NCBI GenBank assembly: GCA_003427395.1
Contig: BFEA01000351.1
Span: 506,333-547,992 of the forward strand
DNA: 41,660 bases
From: Chara braunii
Taxonomy: Eukaryota; Streptophyta; Charophyceae; Charales; Characeae
Direction of reading: 5' to 3'
The notes beneath the pieces are model-generated. The model was given only the letters and a program-made list of their open reading frames with translations, did not search any database and was not told where the DNA came from. Position numbers and translations under genes: made by a program. Positions within the stretch are counted from its first letter, which is position 1. Each line of letters starts with the position of its first letter. Of this stretch, positions 1 through 10,185 are shown in pieces.

Positions 1-15
1 GAGAGGTGTTAGTCA

Positions 16-81
16 CCCTAACCCTAATTCCGAATTAGGTTAAGGCTGACCTAATCTCGGATTAGGGTTGGGAAGTTAGGG
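16..81. repeat. Telomere-like inverted repeat
   Basis: The left arm (16-39) begins with two CCCTAA units and ends ATTAGG. The right arm (50-81) reads as its inverse, with TTAGGG-type units at 62-67 and 76-81 and a few extra bases in the middle. The arms are separated by about 10 bases. The CCCTAA/TTAGGG units resemble telomere repeats, but there are only two per side and they point opposite ways, so this is an interstitial palindrome and not a telomere end. Confidence 0.55.
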
Positions 82-1158
82 TTAAGTGGGGCAGCGAGGT
101 ATGGGGATGCTGCCCCCACCTGGTTAGGTCATGTAGGGTCGACATTGGACCCAACCAGGTTGCTTGAGTGAATGTATGGGGTGGCGAGACACAAAGGAGG
201 CTGATTGGAGTAAGCGAGGGGGAGTAGAGAGTGAGAGGTACTCGCACCTGGAATCTGGACTTCAGGAAGACATTGAGTGACTTTTGGGCTTCCCCTCAAG
301 AGGGAGACTTGATCGGAGGCTGCCATATCTGCATCGGATTGCTGCAAGTTGCTACTTTGGTCTTCAGGCATCGACGGGGGATCCGGCTTTGCAACAGGGG
401 TGTAGGAAGGCCCTCTTAGTCATGCTAGGACACTTCGTGTAGTGGTAGCTAGGGGTCAGGAGGACTTATATGAGAGGGGAGTGACTCGTTATCCATCTTT
501 GGAGGCCGGGCCTCACAGGTAAGTGCCGTGTGACCTGGGTAAGCCCGTGGGAGGTTGCTTGGTGCTTCATGGCCTGTTGGGGGTGTGCTGGGTTCTCTTC
601 CTCTTCTCAGCGGTCTTGGTTGTGTGTGTGAGCTTGTGGATTGCTTTCTCACCTGATGGATGGATGGATGATGTATCTACTCTAAATGACATACCTTTCT
701 ACGGTGCATTGTCTTTTCATTTCTGAACGGCTGTAGAAGTAAGTTCTTGCTGAAAGTTGTCTTTTCCTTTCCAGTACGGTAGAGGCAGTTTGGGACCGAC
801 TTGGTACCCCTATCACGTTGGTCCTGGTCCACGGCCTACTTGGGACCACTCGGGACCCAGTGGGACCAGGCCCAACGGGACAGGACCTTTTGGGCCCAGA
901 TCTGTTGCCACTAGTGCATTTCTTTGCTGTGCTGGATTAGGGAGACGTACAGACAGCAAGGGCATTCCTTTCAAGGGGATCTTGACTGGCCTTACCGCAT
1001 GTTAGCACATACTGCCCCGCGTCTGACTCGGCGACCATCTGCACCCCTCGAAATCTCCATTGCTGCAGATTGGTCTTCTTCGTCTCATTTATTGTAATGC
1101 ATGTCTCCTGTCAGGTTAGACAAGAGGGGATCTCCAACTGATCTGATCGGGCCCGTTC

Positions 1159-1165
1159 TATAAAT
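1159..1165 (+). promoter_or_regulatory. Candidate LTR TATA box (TATAAAT)
   Basis: TATAAAT lies about 160 bases before the preferred gag start at 1325 and is followed by a T-rich stretch. This fits the U3/R junction of a 5' LTR. The assignment rests on position and sequence only, since no second LTR is available for comparison. Confidence 0.3.
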
Positions 1166-1324
1166 CAGACCTCTCTGTTGTTTTATTCTTTTATTTATTT
1201 ATTTTATTTATTTGTTCTTCTGCTGCGTGCCACGCTCTAAGTCCAAATGATTCGCCGCTCCGGCTAGGAGTTCTACCTTCTTTTCTAAGTGGTTTTCTGT
1301 TTGTTTCTTTTATCTGAACTATCT

Positions 1325-3031
1325 ATGTCCGGTATCGAGACGCGTGCGCAGACAGCGAAAAGCGAGGAAAGGGAGAGAGAAGGTGTGCTGTTTGAGAGTG
1401 TGAGGAGGGGCAAGCGGAGTGTTCGTCCAAACGTAAGGAGAGAGCGGACCCCTCTTGAGAGTTCTACTGACACCCCTTCCTCCAGCATGGCGGTCATCAC
1501 ATCTGACCAATGGCAGGCCATGCTGGACGCAGCAGAAGAGAGCCAGAAACCGTTCTTTCAAAAGTTGTATGATGATGCTGTACAAAAGGAAAGAGAGGCA
1601 AAGGCAGCAGCTAGAGCTACAAGTATAGCTGCCCAAGAGGCCCTCCTACAGGTCCCGGAAGCCAATGTTGACCAGTTCCTCGAGGGGCTAGCTGCTGCCA
1701 TCGCAGCCTTGGTTCGACTGCGGAACTTGGAAGGTCTCGAGGCCCGCGTAACAACACTTGAGCAGCGGAACCAAGAGCTGCAGGCTAAGGTAATTAACCT
1801 TGAACAGTCCCAGCTGTCTGCCCCCCGCCCTCCTAACCCTCGGTCTGCTATAGTCCCGGTCTCTCAATCAAACGCAGCCCTCGTAGCAAGATCAAGTGGA
1901 ACCATGGCAAGCGCAGGAACCGGTGCCAGCTCCTCGAGCGGCAGCGCCGGCAGTTCTGCGCTGGTCATGGTCCCGAATGCGAGGACTTCAGCCCAAAACG
2001 CCACAGTCCTTACTGGCGTTCAGTACAGCGGTCCCATGGTGGACAAGCGGGCGGCCACGCTGCCGTCCAAGTACGACGGGAAAACAGACATCACCTCTTG
2101 GATTAGTTCCATGCGGTCGTACTTCGAGGCCATGCGGACACCGCAAGAGGACCGAAGTATGATCATGGGGACTAATATCGAGCCTACCGTGCGAAACCAC
2201 ATTGAGCTCCAATCTGTCGCAGCAGGCTATGAACGCATAGACCTGACTGAATGGCTGAAGGTCACCCCTGTTCGCACCCTTGAGGATCTTCTCCTTGACC
2301 GGTACCAGGATAAACATGCTGCGCTCAAGGCTAGACTGAAGCTTGAGGCCCTCAAGGGCCAATTATGGAGGTCATCCATGCAGGCTTTGGAACAACACTT
2401 GACTGGTCTGTTCACCACTCCGGATCTGGGAATGACTGACGTATCTTGTATGGATGTAGTCATGGGAGTGACCCCTAAAGAATACCTCTCCCTGCTAGCA
2501 CTCAAGGACCATGCCACCTGGCGAGAGCTCATGAAGGACCTAGTCAACCTAGAGGCGAAGGACCTCGCTAGGCGCAAGAAGGCGTCCGCTGCAGGTGGGA
2601 AACCACAACGCAAGCGGTTTGGAAGCCGCAACCAACTTGCACTGCACGATCATCGGGAGGCTGAAGATCAGTCCTATGCGGATGATCTGTCTCTAGATGA
2701 CGATCTAGAGCCGGACTCCGATACGGGCTGTTCCACATCAGCCATCGAGTGTGACGGAAATGATGATGAGAAACTTAATGCATTCAGAAAGATTGCTTCA
2801 AATAAGGGGCCTAACCGTGGTTCGGGTAAGAGAACTGTCTTACACCTTCCCAAAAATGCTAAGATCCCTGAGAAACCGGAGGACGCTTCTACCAAGCCTT
2901 GGGAAACCCTCCGCATCAGCCAAAAAGAATGGGAAAGAAGGACCAAACTGCGCGTATGCTTGCATTGTCAAAAGCCTGGGCATGCTGTGCAGGATTGCTA
3001 TCGTCTTCAGGGAAACAGGCAAGGGGCGTAG
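1325..3031 (+). CDS. gag: Ty3/gypsy Gag polyprotein, open frame
   Basis: Structural Gag of a gypsy-type retrotransposon, expected to assemble the cytoplasmic particle and bind genomic RNA. The frame opens at 1289, but I prefer the Met at 1325: the extra 12 residues are hydrophobic and unlike a Gag start, whereas 1325 begins MSGIETRAQ, a polar charged N-terminus. This gives 568 residues. In order: charged N-terminus; a heptad-like leucine segment at about residues 130-165 (coiled coil); a Ser/Gly/Ala-rich linker; a capsid-like region at about 249-412 beginning KYDGKTDITSW; a basic then acidic linker; and a CCHC zinc knuckle CLHCQKPGHAVQDC with Cys545, Cys548, His553 and Cys558. The knuckle lies ten residues before the stop. 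No internal stop is seen, so this is the best-preserved gene in the window. It overlaps the pol frame, which lies in the -1 phase. Confidence 0.85.
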   Translation: MSGIETRAQTAKSEEREREGVLFESVRRGKRSVRPNVRRERTPLESSTDTPSSSMAVITSDQWQAMLDAAEESQKPFFQKLYDDAVQKEREAKAAARATSIAAQEALLQVPEANVDQFLEGLAAAIAALVRLRNLEGLEARVTTLEQRNQELQAKVINLEQSQLSAPRPPNPRSAIVPVSQSNAALVARSSGTMASAGTGASSSSGSAGSSALVMVPNARTSAQNATVLTGVQYSGPMVDKRAATLPSKYDGKTDITSWISSMRSYFEAMRTPQEDRSMIMGTNIEPTVRNHIELQSVAAGYERIDLTEWLKVTPVRTLEDLLLDRYQDKHAALKARLKLEALKGQLWRSSMQALEQHLTGLFTTPDLGMTDVSCMDVVMGVTPKEYLSLLALKDHATWRELMKDLVNLEAKDLARRKKASAAGGKPQRKRFGSRNQLALHDHREAEDQSYADDLSLDDDLEPDSDTGCSTSAIECDGNDDEKLNAFRKIASNKGPNRGSGKRTVLHLPKNAKIPEKPEDASTKPWETLRISQKEWERRTKLRVCLHCQKPGHAVQDCYRLQGNRQGA

Positions 3032-3067
3032 AGGAGTCATCAGCACTCTCTACGGCAAGGGTAGCTG
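3010..3067 (+). promoter_or_regulatory. Programmed -1 frameshift signal (GGGAAAC plus stem-loop)
   Basis: The heptamer GGGAAAC at 3010-3016 fits the X XXY YYZ rule in the gag frame, with GGA and AAC as the zero-frame codons. It sits four codons before the gag stop (3029-3031). Ten bases downstream, CGTAGAG (3027-3033) is exactly complementary to CTCTACG (3048-3054), giving a 7-bp stem with a 14-nt loop. Loop bases CAGC (3041-3044) can also pair with GCTG (3064-3067), a possible H-type pseudoknot. Slippage by -1 leads into the frame that encodes protease-RT. The sequence features are seen; use of the site is inferred. Confidence 0.75.
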
Positions 3068-5691
3068 GGCAGTCAGTTACAGGCCCTTCCGAGGAGCTTG
3101 GATCTGATCAGCAGCGTGCTCTTGAAGCCCGAACTAATGCTGATTCTAAGGCTGATGCAGTCCAAGTGTTATACACTGAGCCTTGGGAGGAGTCTAAAGA
3201 GGTCGACCTCCACGCCCACATGGCGCATTGGCTGCAGCTCAAGCAGCAACGCCGTGTTCAAGAGAGCATGGAGCTGACTTTCTTTAAACTACTCATTAAC
3301 CGCTGATACATCCGTGTGCTGATTGACAGTGGTTCGACCACTAATTTCTTCTCTCCGAACGGGATTCGTAAGGCGGGCCTAGGTATGAAGCAAGTGGAAC
3401 TGCAGAACCCTTGCCGGACTCAGGTGGGCAACCAAGAGGTTGTCACTTCCACTCATGCTGTCAAAGGTGTGCGCATCACCTTTGACAAAGATCGCACTGT
3501 CACACATGAGCTGAATTTTTACGTCCTGAACAAGTGTCCTTTCCACGCGGTCATTGGCTTGGGCTGGCTAAAGGCTCATTGCCTAAGGACCACGTGGGCG
3601 GACAACCAGTTCGTGGTACTTGACGCCAAGGGGAACGAGCGTACCGTCTTGTTAGATGAGACGCGCGAGTCCCCTGTGACTCTTCTCAGTGCTAACAAAT
3701 TCTACAGGTCAGTGCGCAGGCGCAAGGAAGCTGAGTTTGTACATATAGCTCTTGTAAAGCCTCTCCATGTGCCTTCAACTTTTGCTGCATTTTCTACCTC
3801 TGAAGGTAACTCTACCTCTACTACTTCTACTTTTGTTCCACCTACTTCTACTGTAAATGATCAATCTATTTCTGATCCAAATACCTCGAAACCGGTTGTA
3901 ATTGCTGTAAATTTCCGATCTGATTTTCTCTCTCCTGATGAGGATGATCCTCCACCAGAAATCCCAGCAAACATTTGCCATCTATTAGATCGATTTCCTG
4001 AAATGTTGGCTGAACCTCGCGGAGTTCCCGAGCGTCCAGTCAAGCACAAAATCGAGATAATAAAAGGGAGTGTTCCTCCAAAGGGTTGCGTCTACCGCAT
4101 GGGACAAGGCGAGTTGGAGGAGCTGCGAAGACAAATTGATGATATGATTGATTGTGGATGGATTAGGCATAGCGAGTCTGAATTTGGCGCACCTGTCTTG
4201 TTTGTGCCAAAGAAAGGAGGCAAACTCCGGATGTGCATTGATTATCGTGGCTTGAATCAAATCACAAGGAAGAATGCCTACCCTTTGCCTCGTATAGATG
4301 ATTTGTTCGATGCGGCCGGTGGTTGCAGAGTCTTCTCCAAGATCGACCTCAAGTCTGGCTACCACCAGATTGAAGTTGATCCGAGCGACCAACACAAAAC
4401 TGCATTCAAGACACGCGATGGGCTGTACGAATTCATCGTTATGCCCTTCGGTCTGATGAATGCACGAGCCACATTTCAGTGCCTCATGGACAAGGTACTC
4501 CGCCATCAACTTAACAGGTTTGTGGTTGTGTATCTTGATGACACTTTGATTTTCAGCAAGTCCATGGATGAGCACGTCAAGCATCTTGAGGAGGTTTTGC
4601 AAGTCCTCAAAGAAGCTCAATTGCACCTCAACTTGGAAAAATCTGAGTTTGGTAGGAACAGTGTCATCTATCTTGGGCACCGGTTGTTTGCAAACGGCCT
4701 TGAGCCGGAGGCAACCAAGGTTGAGGTCATTCAAAACTGGCCTCAACCGGTGAACGTACGCGAACTGCGTTCTTTTCTCAGTTTGGCTTCTTATTATTGG
4801 AAGTTTGTGCCCAAATTTTCTATTATTGCTCACCCGCTCTCAAGACTAACCAGCAAGAATGTTGCCTATGCATGGTGTGAGAAGTGTGAGTCTGCGTTCC
4901 AAGCCTTGAAAGAGGCATTGGTGAGTCATCCTGTGCTTCGCATTGCAGACCCCAACCTCACGTTCGTAGTTACTACGCATGCGAGCCTGTTCGGGATTGG
5001 TGCAGTGCTGCAACAAGATGATGGTGATGGTCTGCGTCCGCTCAAGTATTACAGCAAACGCATGCTCAGTCACAAGGTAGCTACTTCCACGTATATGTGT
5101 GAGCTTTACGCCCTGCGCAAAGCCCTCGCAAATTGGAAGCACTACCTCTTGGGTCGCCACTTCAAGGTCTACTCTGATCATCAGACCTTGCAGTGGATTC
5201 AGACACAATCTGAACTCTCTCCTACATTGACCCGTTGGTTGCATGACATTGATGTCTACAGTTTTGAGTTGAAACATAAGAAAGGCTGTTATAACCGTGT
5301 CGCTGATGCTTTGTCGCGCCATTCCGAGTATTTGACTTGCCTTGTGGGTTCATACGACCTCCGAAGGAAACTGAAGGAGGATCTGATTGAACACACCGCC
5401 AAGGATCCGGACCTCAGTCCCATCCTTGAGCAGCTCAAGGCTGACCCTAACAGTCAGCCTGATTTTCACGAATGCGAGGGTCTTGTGTTCCGCCGGTATG
5501 GAAAGTTCGATCGTTTGTCTGTACCCAACCATGCACCTCTCCGAACTCATTTTTTGGATTTGGCGCATGGTCGGAGTGAACATTTTGGCTTTGAGAAGAC
5601 GTATGGAAGTCTTCTACAACAATTTGATTGGCCAGGAATGAAAGGAACTTCTCAGAAAGGCGAAAACACACCTCGCTCAGCATGTGTATGA
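3017..5691 (+). pseudogene. pol: Ty3/gypsy Pol: protease, RT, RNase H, truncated integrase
   Basis: Pol of the same element, entered from gag by -1 frameshift. An in-frame TGA at 3304-3306 lies just before the protease active site LIDSGST (Asp codon 3325). After it the frame is open to 5691. The RT region (about 4080-4700) carries LFVPKKGG, the MCIDYRGLN motif, KIDLKSGYHQI and the catalytic YLDD at 4531-4542; the usual NAPATFQ motif reads NARATFQ. RNase H (about 4960-5320) keeps the Glu of CELYAL (5101) and the Asp of YSDHQTL (5176). Its first catalytic Asp is His (TTHAS, 4978-4980), so it should be inactive. Integrase starts with LRTHFLDLAHG and HFGFEKTYG, but similarity ends after WPGMKG near 5645, before the CxxC and the DDE core. 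The tail to 5691 is unrelated sequence. The element is not autonomous. Confidence 0.88.
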
Positions 5692-8070
5692 GCACGGCAG
5701 CGACAGGGCTCACCCAGGACACTCAGGATAAGCGTTGGTTATAAGTTTTTATTTAATAGTTTGAACTGATGCACCCGCGACAACATGACCGCTTAGGATA
5801 ACAACCCCTGCCTGTACACGACCGCTAGTTGCCATTCACTATTAACACCAGGTGGCTAGGGCAAATGACCAGTCAACGAGGCCCTCCGAAGGTAGCCATG
5901 CACAGAAAGAAAGAAAAAAAATCACTTATTCGTTGGGCGTTCGTTAGCGAGGTAAGCCTAGCATCATGCACAACCCCGTTGGCAACGCAGACAGTGACTA
6001 GCATGCCTAGGTCCTCCCTATGTGCCATACTAAAAGCAACAGTTTAATCTCCCTTCATATATTTTTTAGGGATTGTTTTAGAAATGTCTGTCACACGTGC
6101 ATTGGGCAGGTGCCATCAATCGTTGGAAATGACTCGATGAAACTAGGAGGGCTTCGTGTTTTATGTGAAGCCGGGCGTTACTCATCACCCATGGGTTACT
6201 AGTGGGCGTGGGTTTTGCATGCGGCTGAAAAGCCAGCGGTGCAAAGCTACCGTGCCCATTCCGGGCTTTCCTCTATACACATCATAAGGTGCTACTGTAG
6301 ACAAGGTCCCGTAGACGAATGATAATAGTCACCGCTGTGGTTGTAACGTGAGTGGCCTCTGCAGTACAGAGCGTGGTCAGCGTCGATCCCCGCAAAGGAA
6401 AGTAAAGCGGCTTTTCAGGGTCGACCTGGTAGGTTGCTTGACGGGAAACTAATTAATCAGGACGAAGCAATTAATCGTGAGATCAATAGGTCAGGGACTA
6501 TCTTTAGTCCTAGCTCCCACGAATGGAGGACCTCACGAGAGCAACTCTCAGTCACTGAACCTGTGTGGTGCTGTTCACCCAAATACCCCACTTTGTATAG
6601 TTTTTGGGTTCTCTTTGTCTTCTTGCTACTTGTGCTTGTTTCTCAATTAGGTGCCCTCTTTGCGATGAACTCGTCTCAGAGCAGCAGACAATCCATTAGT
6701 CACCATCAAGCAGGTACTTAACCAGAAGATAAGCAACCCTTCTAAGCACAGACTTTCTCTTGCTCATCACTTGCAGAAGGCCAGACGAGATCGGTTACCC
6801 TATCTTGAGGTAAACCCAAGATTACAAAGTTTAGCCGCTCTTATTTTGGTAGCAGGAGCTTCAACGGCTATTTTGCAATCATGGCAAGCCCGTGAGTCTG
6901 CCAACCCAAGTAAGTGAGCCGTGTTTGACTTCACAATTCTGGTAATCATTGCAATGAGAGGTTCAAGGGGGCGAAAGAGCTATGACGACATTAAACATAG
7001 TTAGAGGAAGTGGGGGAGTTGTAAAAGAAAGAGGGACCAAGAAACACAAAAGGAAGGAGGGGTGCGGAAAAGCTTCCGGGCGAGTTGATTAAAGTCTTAT
7101 CTGTATTGCCAAGCGACAATCACAAGGAAGATCTCTCCTTACTCACGCAGCACGTCACTCATCATCAATTGATGATTGACGTCAACAATCCAGCTTAGCT
7201 CTAACGCGCACAACAGGAACCGCGTGCTTAGTCTCGCAACGTAGGAGGCAAAAAAACAGTAAGTCACTGGTGTAAACTGAAGGCAACAGCAGCCCGTTGG
7301 CTAGTCATAGCACGACAACAGACCACGAGCCAAGGATACAGCTTCCTCTCACCAAACACTAAGCACCACCCGTGGTCACTTAGCGCTCACCCCAGCTCGA
7401 CTTCGACTTCACTGTTACTACGAGCTAGGTTCATCCGCTGGAAACAGCGGCCATGGCAACGTCCCCAACCAGTGAGTGACACTCGTATCCCGTAGCCCGA
7501 ACTAGCAAGAAGCTCGTTCTACTTTGATCAAGTTTGGATCAAGCCCGTCCAGAACTATTCGCGTCTGCAGCAACCCACACAAGAATGACGCCTCTCAGGG
7601 AAAAGAGAAAAGGTCAACCCTCATCACCATTTCCCTTCCCAATCCTTGATTACCTTCCCGTGACATGAAGCGCACGGCGGTACACTAAAGCTAGAGGCGC
7701 GGGCAACGCGCACAAAGTTGACATCAACGATAAATTCATTCCGTGCCTTACTCGAACAGGTCTGCCTTCTCTCTTACTTCGCATCTCAATTTTACTTCCT
7801 TCTTGTGAGCATTTCTCACTAACTGCTCTCACATGCCCCACTTTCAGTCCACAGTCTCACAAGATTCCTACTGGCAAGCACGAGATTAACTGAAGTGGAG
7901 ATGAGAAAACAGCGAAGGCAATGACATGTTCTCGCATTTACTCTGTCGAGACAAAGCGAGCCCTTATGTCGAGAATGATGGGGGACGAATGTCTCCCAAG
8001 ATGGCAGCCTAAGCCGCGTGAGGATGACTGTCTTGTTGCTTTTACGGAAGCGAAGGTGACGTCAACCACA
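5692..8070. other. Unclassified interval, no gene recognised
   Basis: All open stretches here are short (95 codons or fewer), and none shows a family motif. Integrase similarity of the upstream element stops near 5645, so this is probably sequence placed against it by insertion or deletion. No matching LTR or inverted ends were found by eye. Base composition is mixed, without long microsatellites. Confidence 0.4.
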
Positions 8071-8881
8071 CTACGCGCGCTGATTTCTTTCTCGCCTTCT
8101 CCCTTCTCTTGCCTCTCTGTCCACTAACTCTGCATAGTTGACTGCTCGCGTCTTGTCCACCTCAGTCTCTACGCTGGGTCGAACTGGCCTCCGGGCCGTC
8201 CTCCACGGATTCGGCTGGCGGGTGCTCTCTCCGCCACTGCTCCAGCCCATGCCACGACCGAGTCTGCGCATCGCTGGCCTCGGACTCTGCATCAGAGTAT
8301 CGATCCAACTCCTGTTGTTCCCTCTCGGTCGTGCTCGTGCAGGTCTCCTCTTCGTGGTAAGTAACCGTTACCTTTAAACTTGCAGTCACCCCATCCCTTC
8401 TGAACCTTCACTCGGCTCAGTCACGAGCCTTTGTGATTACCCCCTGAATCTTCCTGTCCTCTCTCATCTCCTGCTCCTTTCCGCCGGAGACGTTGATCCT
8501 CAGCTTAGCCACTCCGACACTCTTGCTGTAGCTTAAGCAGGCATCCACGGTAGCCCCTTCTCCGCGCATAGGCTCCCAACTCCAGTAGAACCTCAGGTGG
8601 TCTGGCCTATAGCCAAAAAAGCCATTGCTATGCGCCATACCCACGCTCCGTTCAACAGGCCATGCTCTCGGCCAAACCGCTTGCCTCGAATAGCTCAATG
8701 CTCTACGAGCACTCCCATCGCCAAACAGTGCACGACCCAAGCTGGTGACTCCGCGATACGTGTGAGGTACCGTCGTGCAGCTAGTCACCAGCAATTCGCC
8801 CCCTAGGCGATAAAAAACATCTTTGACACCAGCCAATAGATCAATAGTCAAGCGACAATCTGCTACCTGTTGGCTTTCCAT
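8071..8881 (-). other. Open but unassigned minus-strand stretch
   Basis: Reading down from 8881, a frame stays open for 154 codons to 8417, meets two close stops and then continues in the same frame to 8162. A second frame (8292-8071) ends in a strongly charged Arg/Glu-rich segment with the phrase NYAELVDREAREG, reminiscent of charged N-termini of gypsy Gag proteins. I do not recognise a domain. It may be a decayed retroelement piece or chance openness of GC-rich DNA, and no function is proposed. Confidence 0.15.
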
Positions 8882-9592
8882 GCGTACTAACTAAGAGGTG
8901 ATTGAGACCTCCTACTACCGACCAAAGTGACTCGCCGGCCTGCACCTACCGCCTTTTCAGCCTAACCTAAGGGGGCTGGCCTGGCGCTCAGTGATCCCAT
9001 AATGGGATCCCGACCAAGCCCTCCCTTCCTTCATAGGGAACCATCGAGCTACTACTAGTGGGTACCCGTGTCCGATGGCAAGGTTGGGGCTTATGACCTT
9101 CCACGGAGGGTGATAAGCTCCCTACCAATGCGATCGCGGGTCGCCCCTCTTTTGGGGTCCTATCGCGCGGCGCTCAGTCGGCCAGATCAGGTGCAGTGCG
9201 ATACATGAAGGGGCATCCCAGGGCAAGCCCGGTGGCTACCACGGCCACAAGTCGGTAGTGCTCTGCTGTTACAGCAAGGCGCCGAGCCTGCGTGGACCAA
9301 TGGAAAGCCCTGTGGCGCACCCCTTTTGCTGAGGCAAACACCAACAGTACTGGTCCACGTCAACCTTGCGTGGAATATCAATTTCTTCATGTCATAGCAT
9401 CCTTTTCTCATCTTTTTTTTTTTTTCATAAAGTCTCTTTCTCTTTTTTTTGTCCTCTTTGTCACGCACGCGGCTTCACTGCGTGGTCTGCACCGCCACCC
9501 TTTCTTTCTTCCCTTTCGTTTCTTTCACAGTTCCTTTTGCTGCACACTTTCTTTTTTTTATCTTCTTCTCAAGCAACGCTCAATCCCCCACC
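8882..9592. other. Non-coding leader-like interval
   Basis: No coding motif is visible. The last 200 bases are T/C-rich with several T8-T10 runs and lead directly to the gag-like start at 9593, as a retroelement leader would. No LTR boundary could be fixed. Confidence 0.3.
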
Positions 9593-9960
9593 ATGCCTGA
9601 GGCACGTAGGGGACATGGAAGAGGAAGAGGAGGGAGAGGGGGTAAGGCTCGGGATGAACCGCCGGCCCGTACGCAGCGTGACTATAGTTTTTAGGAGGAG
9701 GAAGAAGAGGTACGGGGTTATGGCGCGCGCACTCAAAGTCTTACCCACGCCACCCGCTCTCTACATGGTACGAAAGCACCCCATCCCTGGAAAGGATGGA
9801 GTACTTCCGGAAGATGTTTGAAGCGCGCTATGGCGCGCCCAGCACTTCCTCCCCTCCCTACACTCCCAGAGCTCCCATCACTCCCACAGCAAGTAGAGCC
9901 CTAGTGCCTGTTCCACCATCCTCTCCAGTTTCTTTGTCCTCTCACTCCAACAACTGCATT
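9593..9960 (+). pseudogene. Broken N-terminus of a second Gag
   Basis: Begins MPEARRGHGRGRGGRGGK, an Arg/Gly-rich nucleic-acid-binding-type N-terminus, and runs 33 codons to a TAG at 9692-9694. The same frame then continues with a Glu-rich run and a stretch ending near HPWKG. A different frame takes over at 9796 (MEYFRKMFEARYGAPS followed by a Pro/Ser-rich linker). One stop and one frameshift therefore break what looks like a single retroelement Gag start. No capsid, zinc knuckle or pol follows. The Gag call is from composition and context only. Confidence 0.35.
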
Positions 9961-10024
9961 CTTTTCAGCATTTTCTTTCTTCTTTCTCTACTTCAGATCG
10001 AACTCATGGCGATTTTCAATATCC

Positions 10025-10185
10025 TATATAAGCGCGTTTTTTTTTCAGTTTTTTGAGTCAGTTCTCTTTCCAATCTTTCAGTTTATACTTTACTCCATAG
10101 CGTCCTTAGCTTAAGACTTTGAATATCTTAAAGTCGGGGATGCAGGTTCCTTGTGAACCAGGCCGCTTGTCGGCCACCAAATAAA
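10025..10185 (+). promoter_or_regulatory. LTR-like promoter and poly(A) signal pair
   Basis: TATATAAG at 10025-10032 is followed 148 bases later by AATAAA at 10180-10185. A TATA box and poly(A) signal this close together are typical of the U3-R part of an LTR in plus orientation. It lies just after the broken Gag start, so it may be a solo LTR fragment unrelated to it. LTR ends were not identified. Confidence 0.3.

Larger units (their letters stand above)
1..1288 (+). other. Non-coding 5' flank of the first gypsy element
   Basis: No convincing coding region lies upstream of gag. The stretch probably includes the 5' LTR and leader, because it directly precedes an open gag and carries a TATA-like box at 1159. 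I could not fix LTR boundaries: no matching 3' LTR is recognisable after the truncated pol, and there is no clear primer binding site before gag. A proline/glycine-rich open stretch around 757-1005 looks like composition, not a gene. Confidence 0.4.

Noticed and set aside
16-90. True telomere end
   Set aside because: Only two units per side in opposite directions, followed by ordinary sequence.
1331-1342. GGTATCGAGAC near gag as a primer binding site
   Set aside because: It lies inside the gag coding region and mismatches the initiator tRNA site; probably chance.
3985-4833. 282-codon minus-strand open frame
   Set aside because: It lies opposite the reverse transcriptase, and its openness mirrors the conserved coding strand; no own motif.
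8417-8881. 154-codon minus-strand frame as a host exon
   Set aside because: No recognisable domain; a possible 42-base intron joining it to the next open piece is too short and weak. Kept only as an unassigned stretch.
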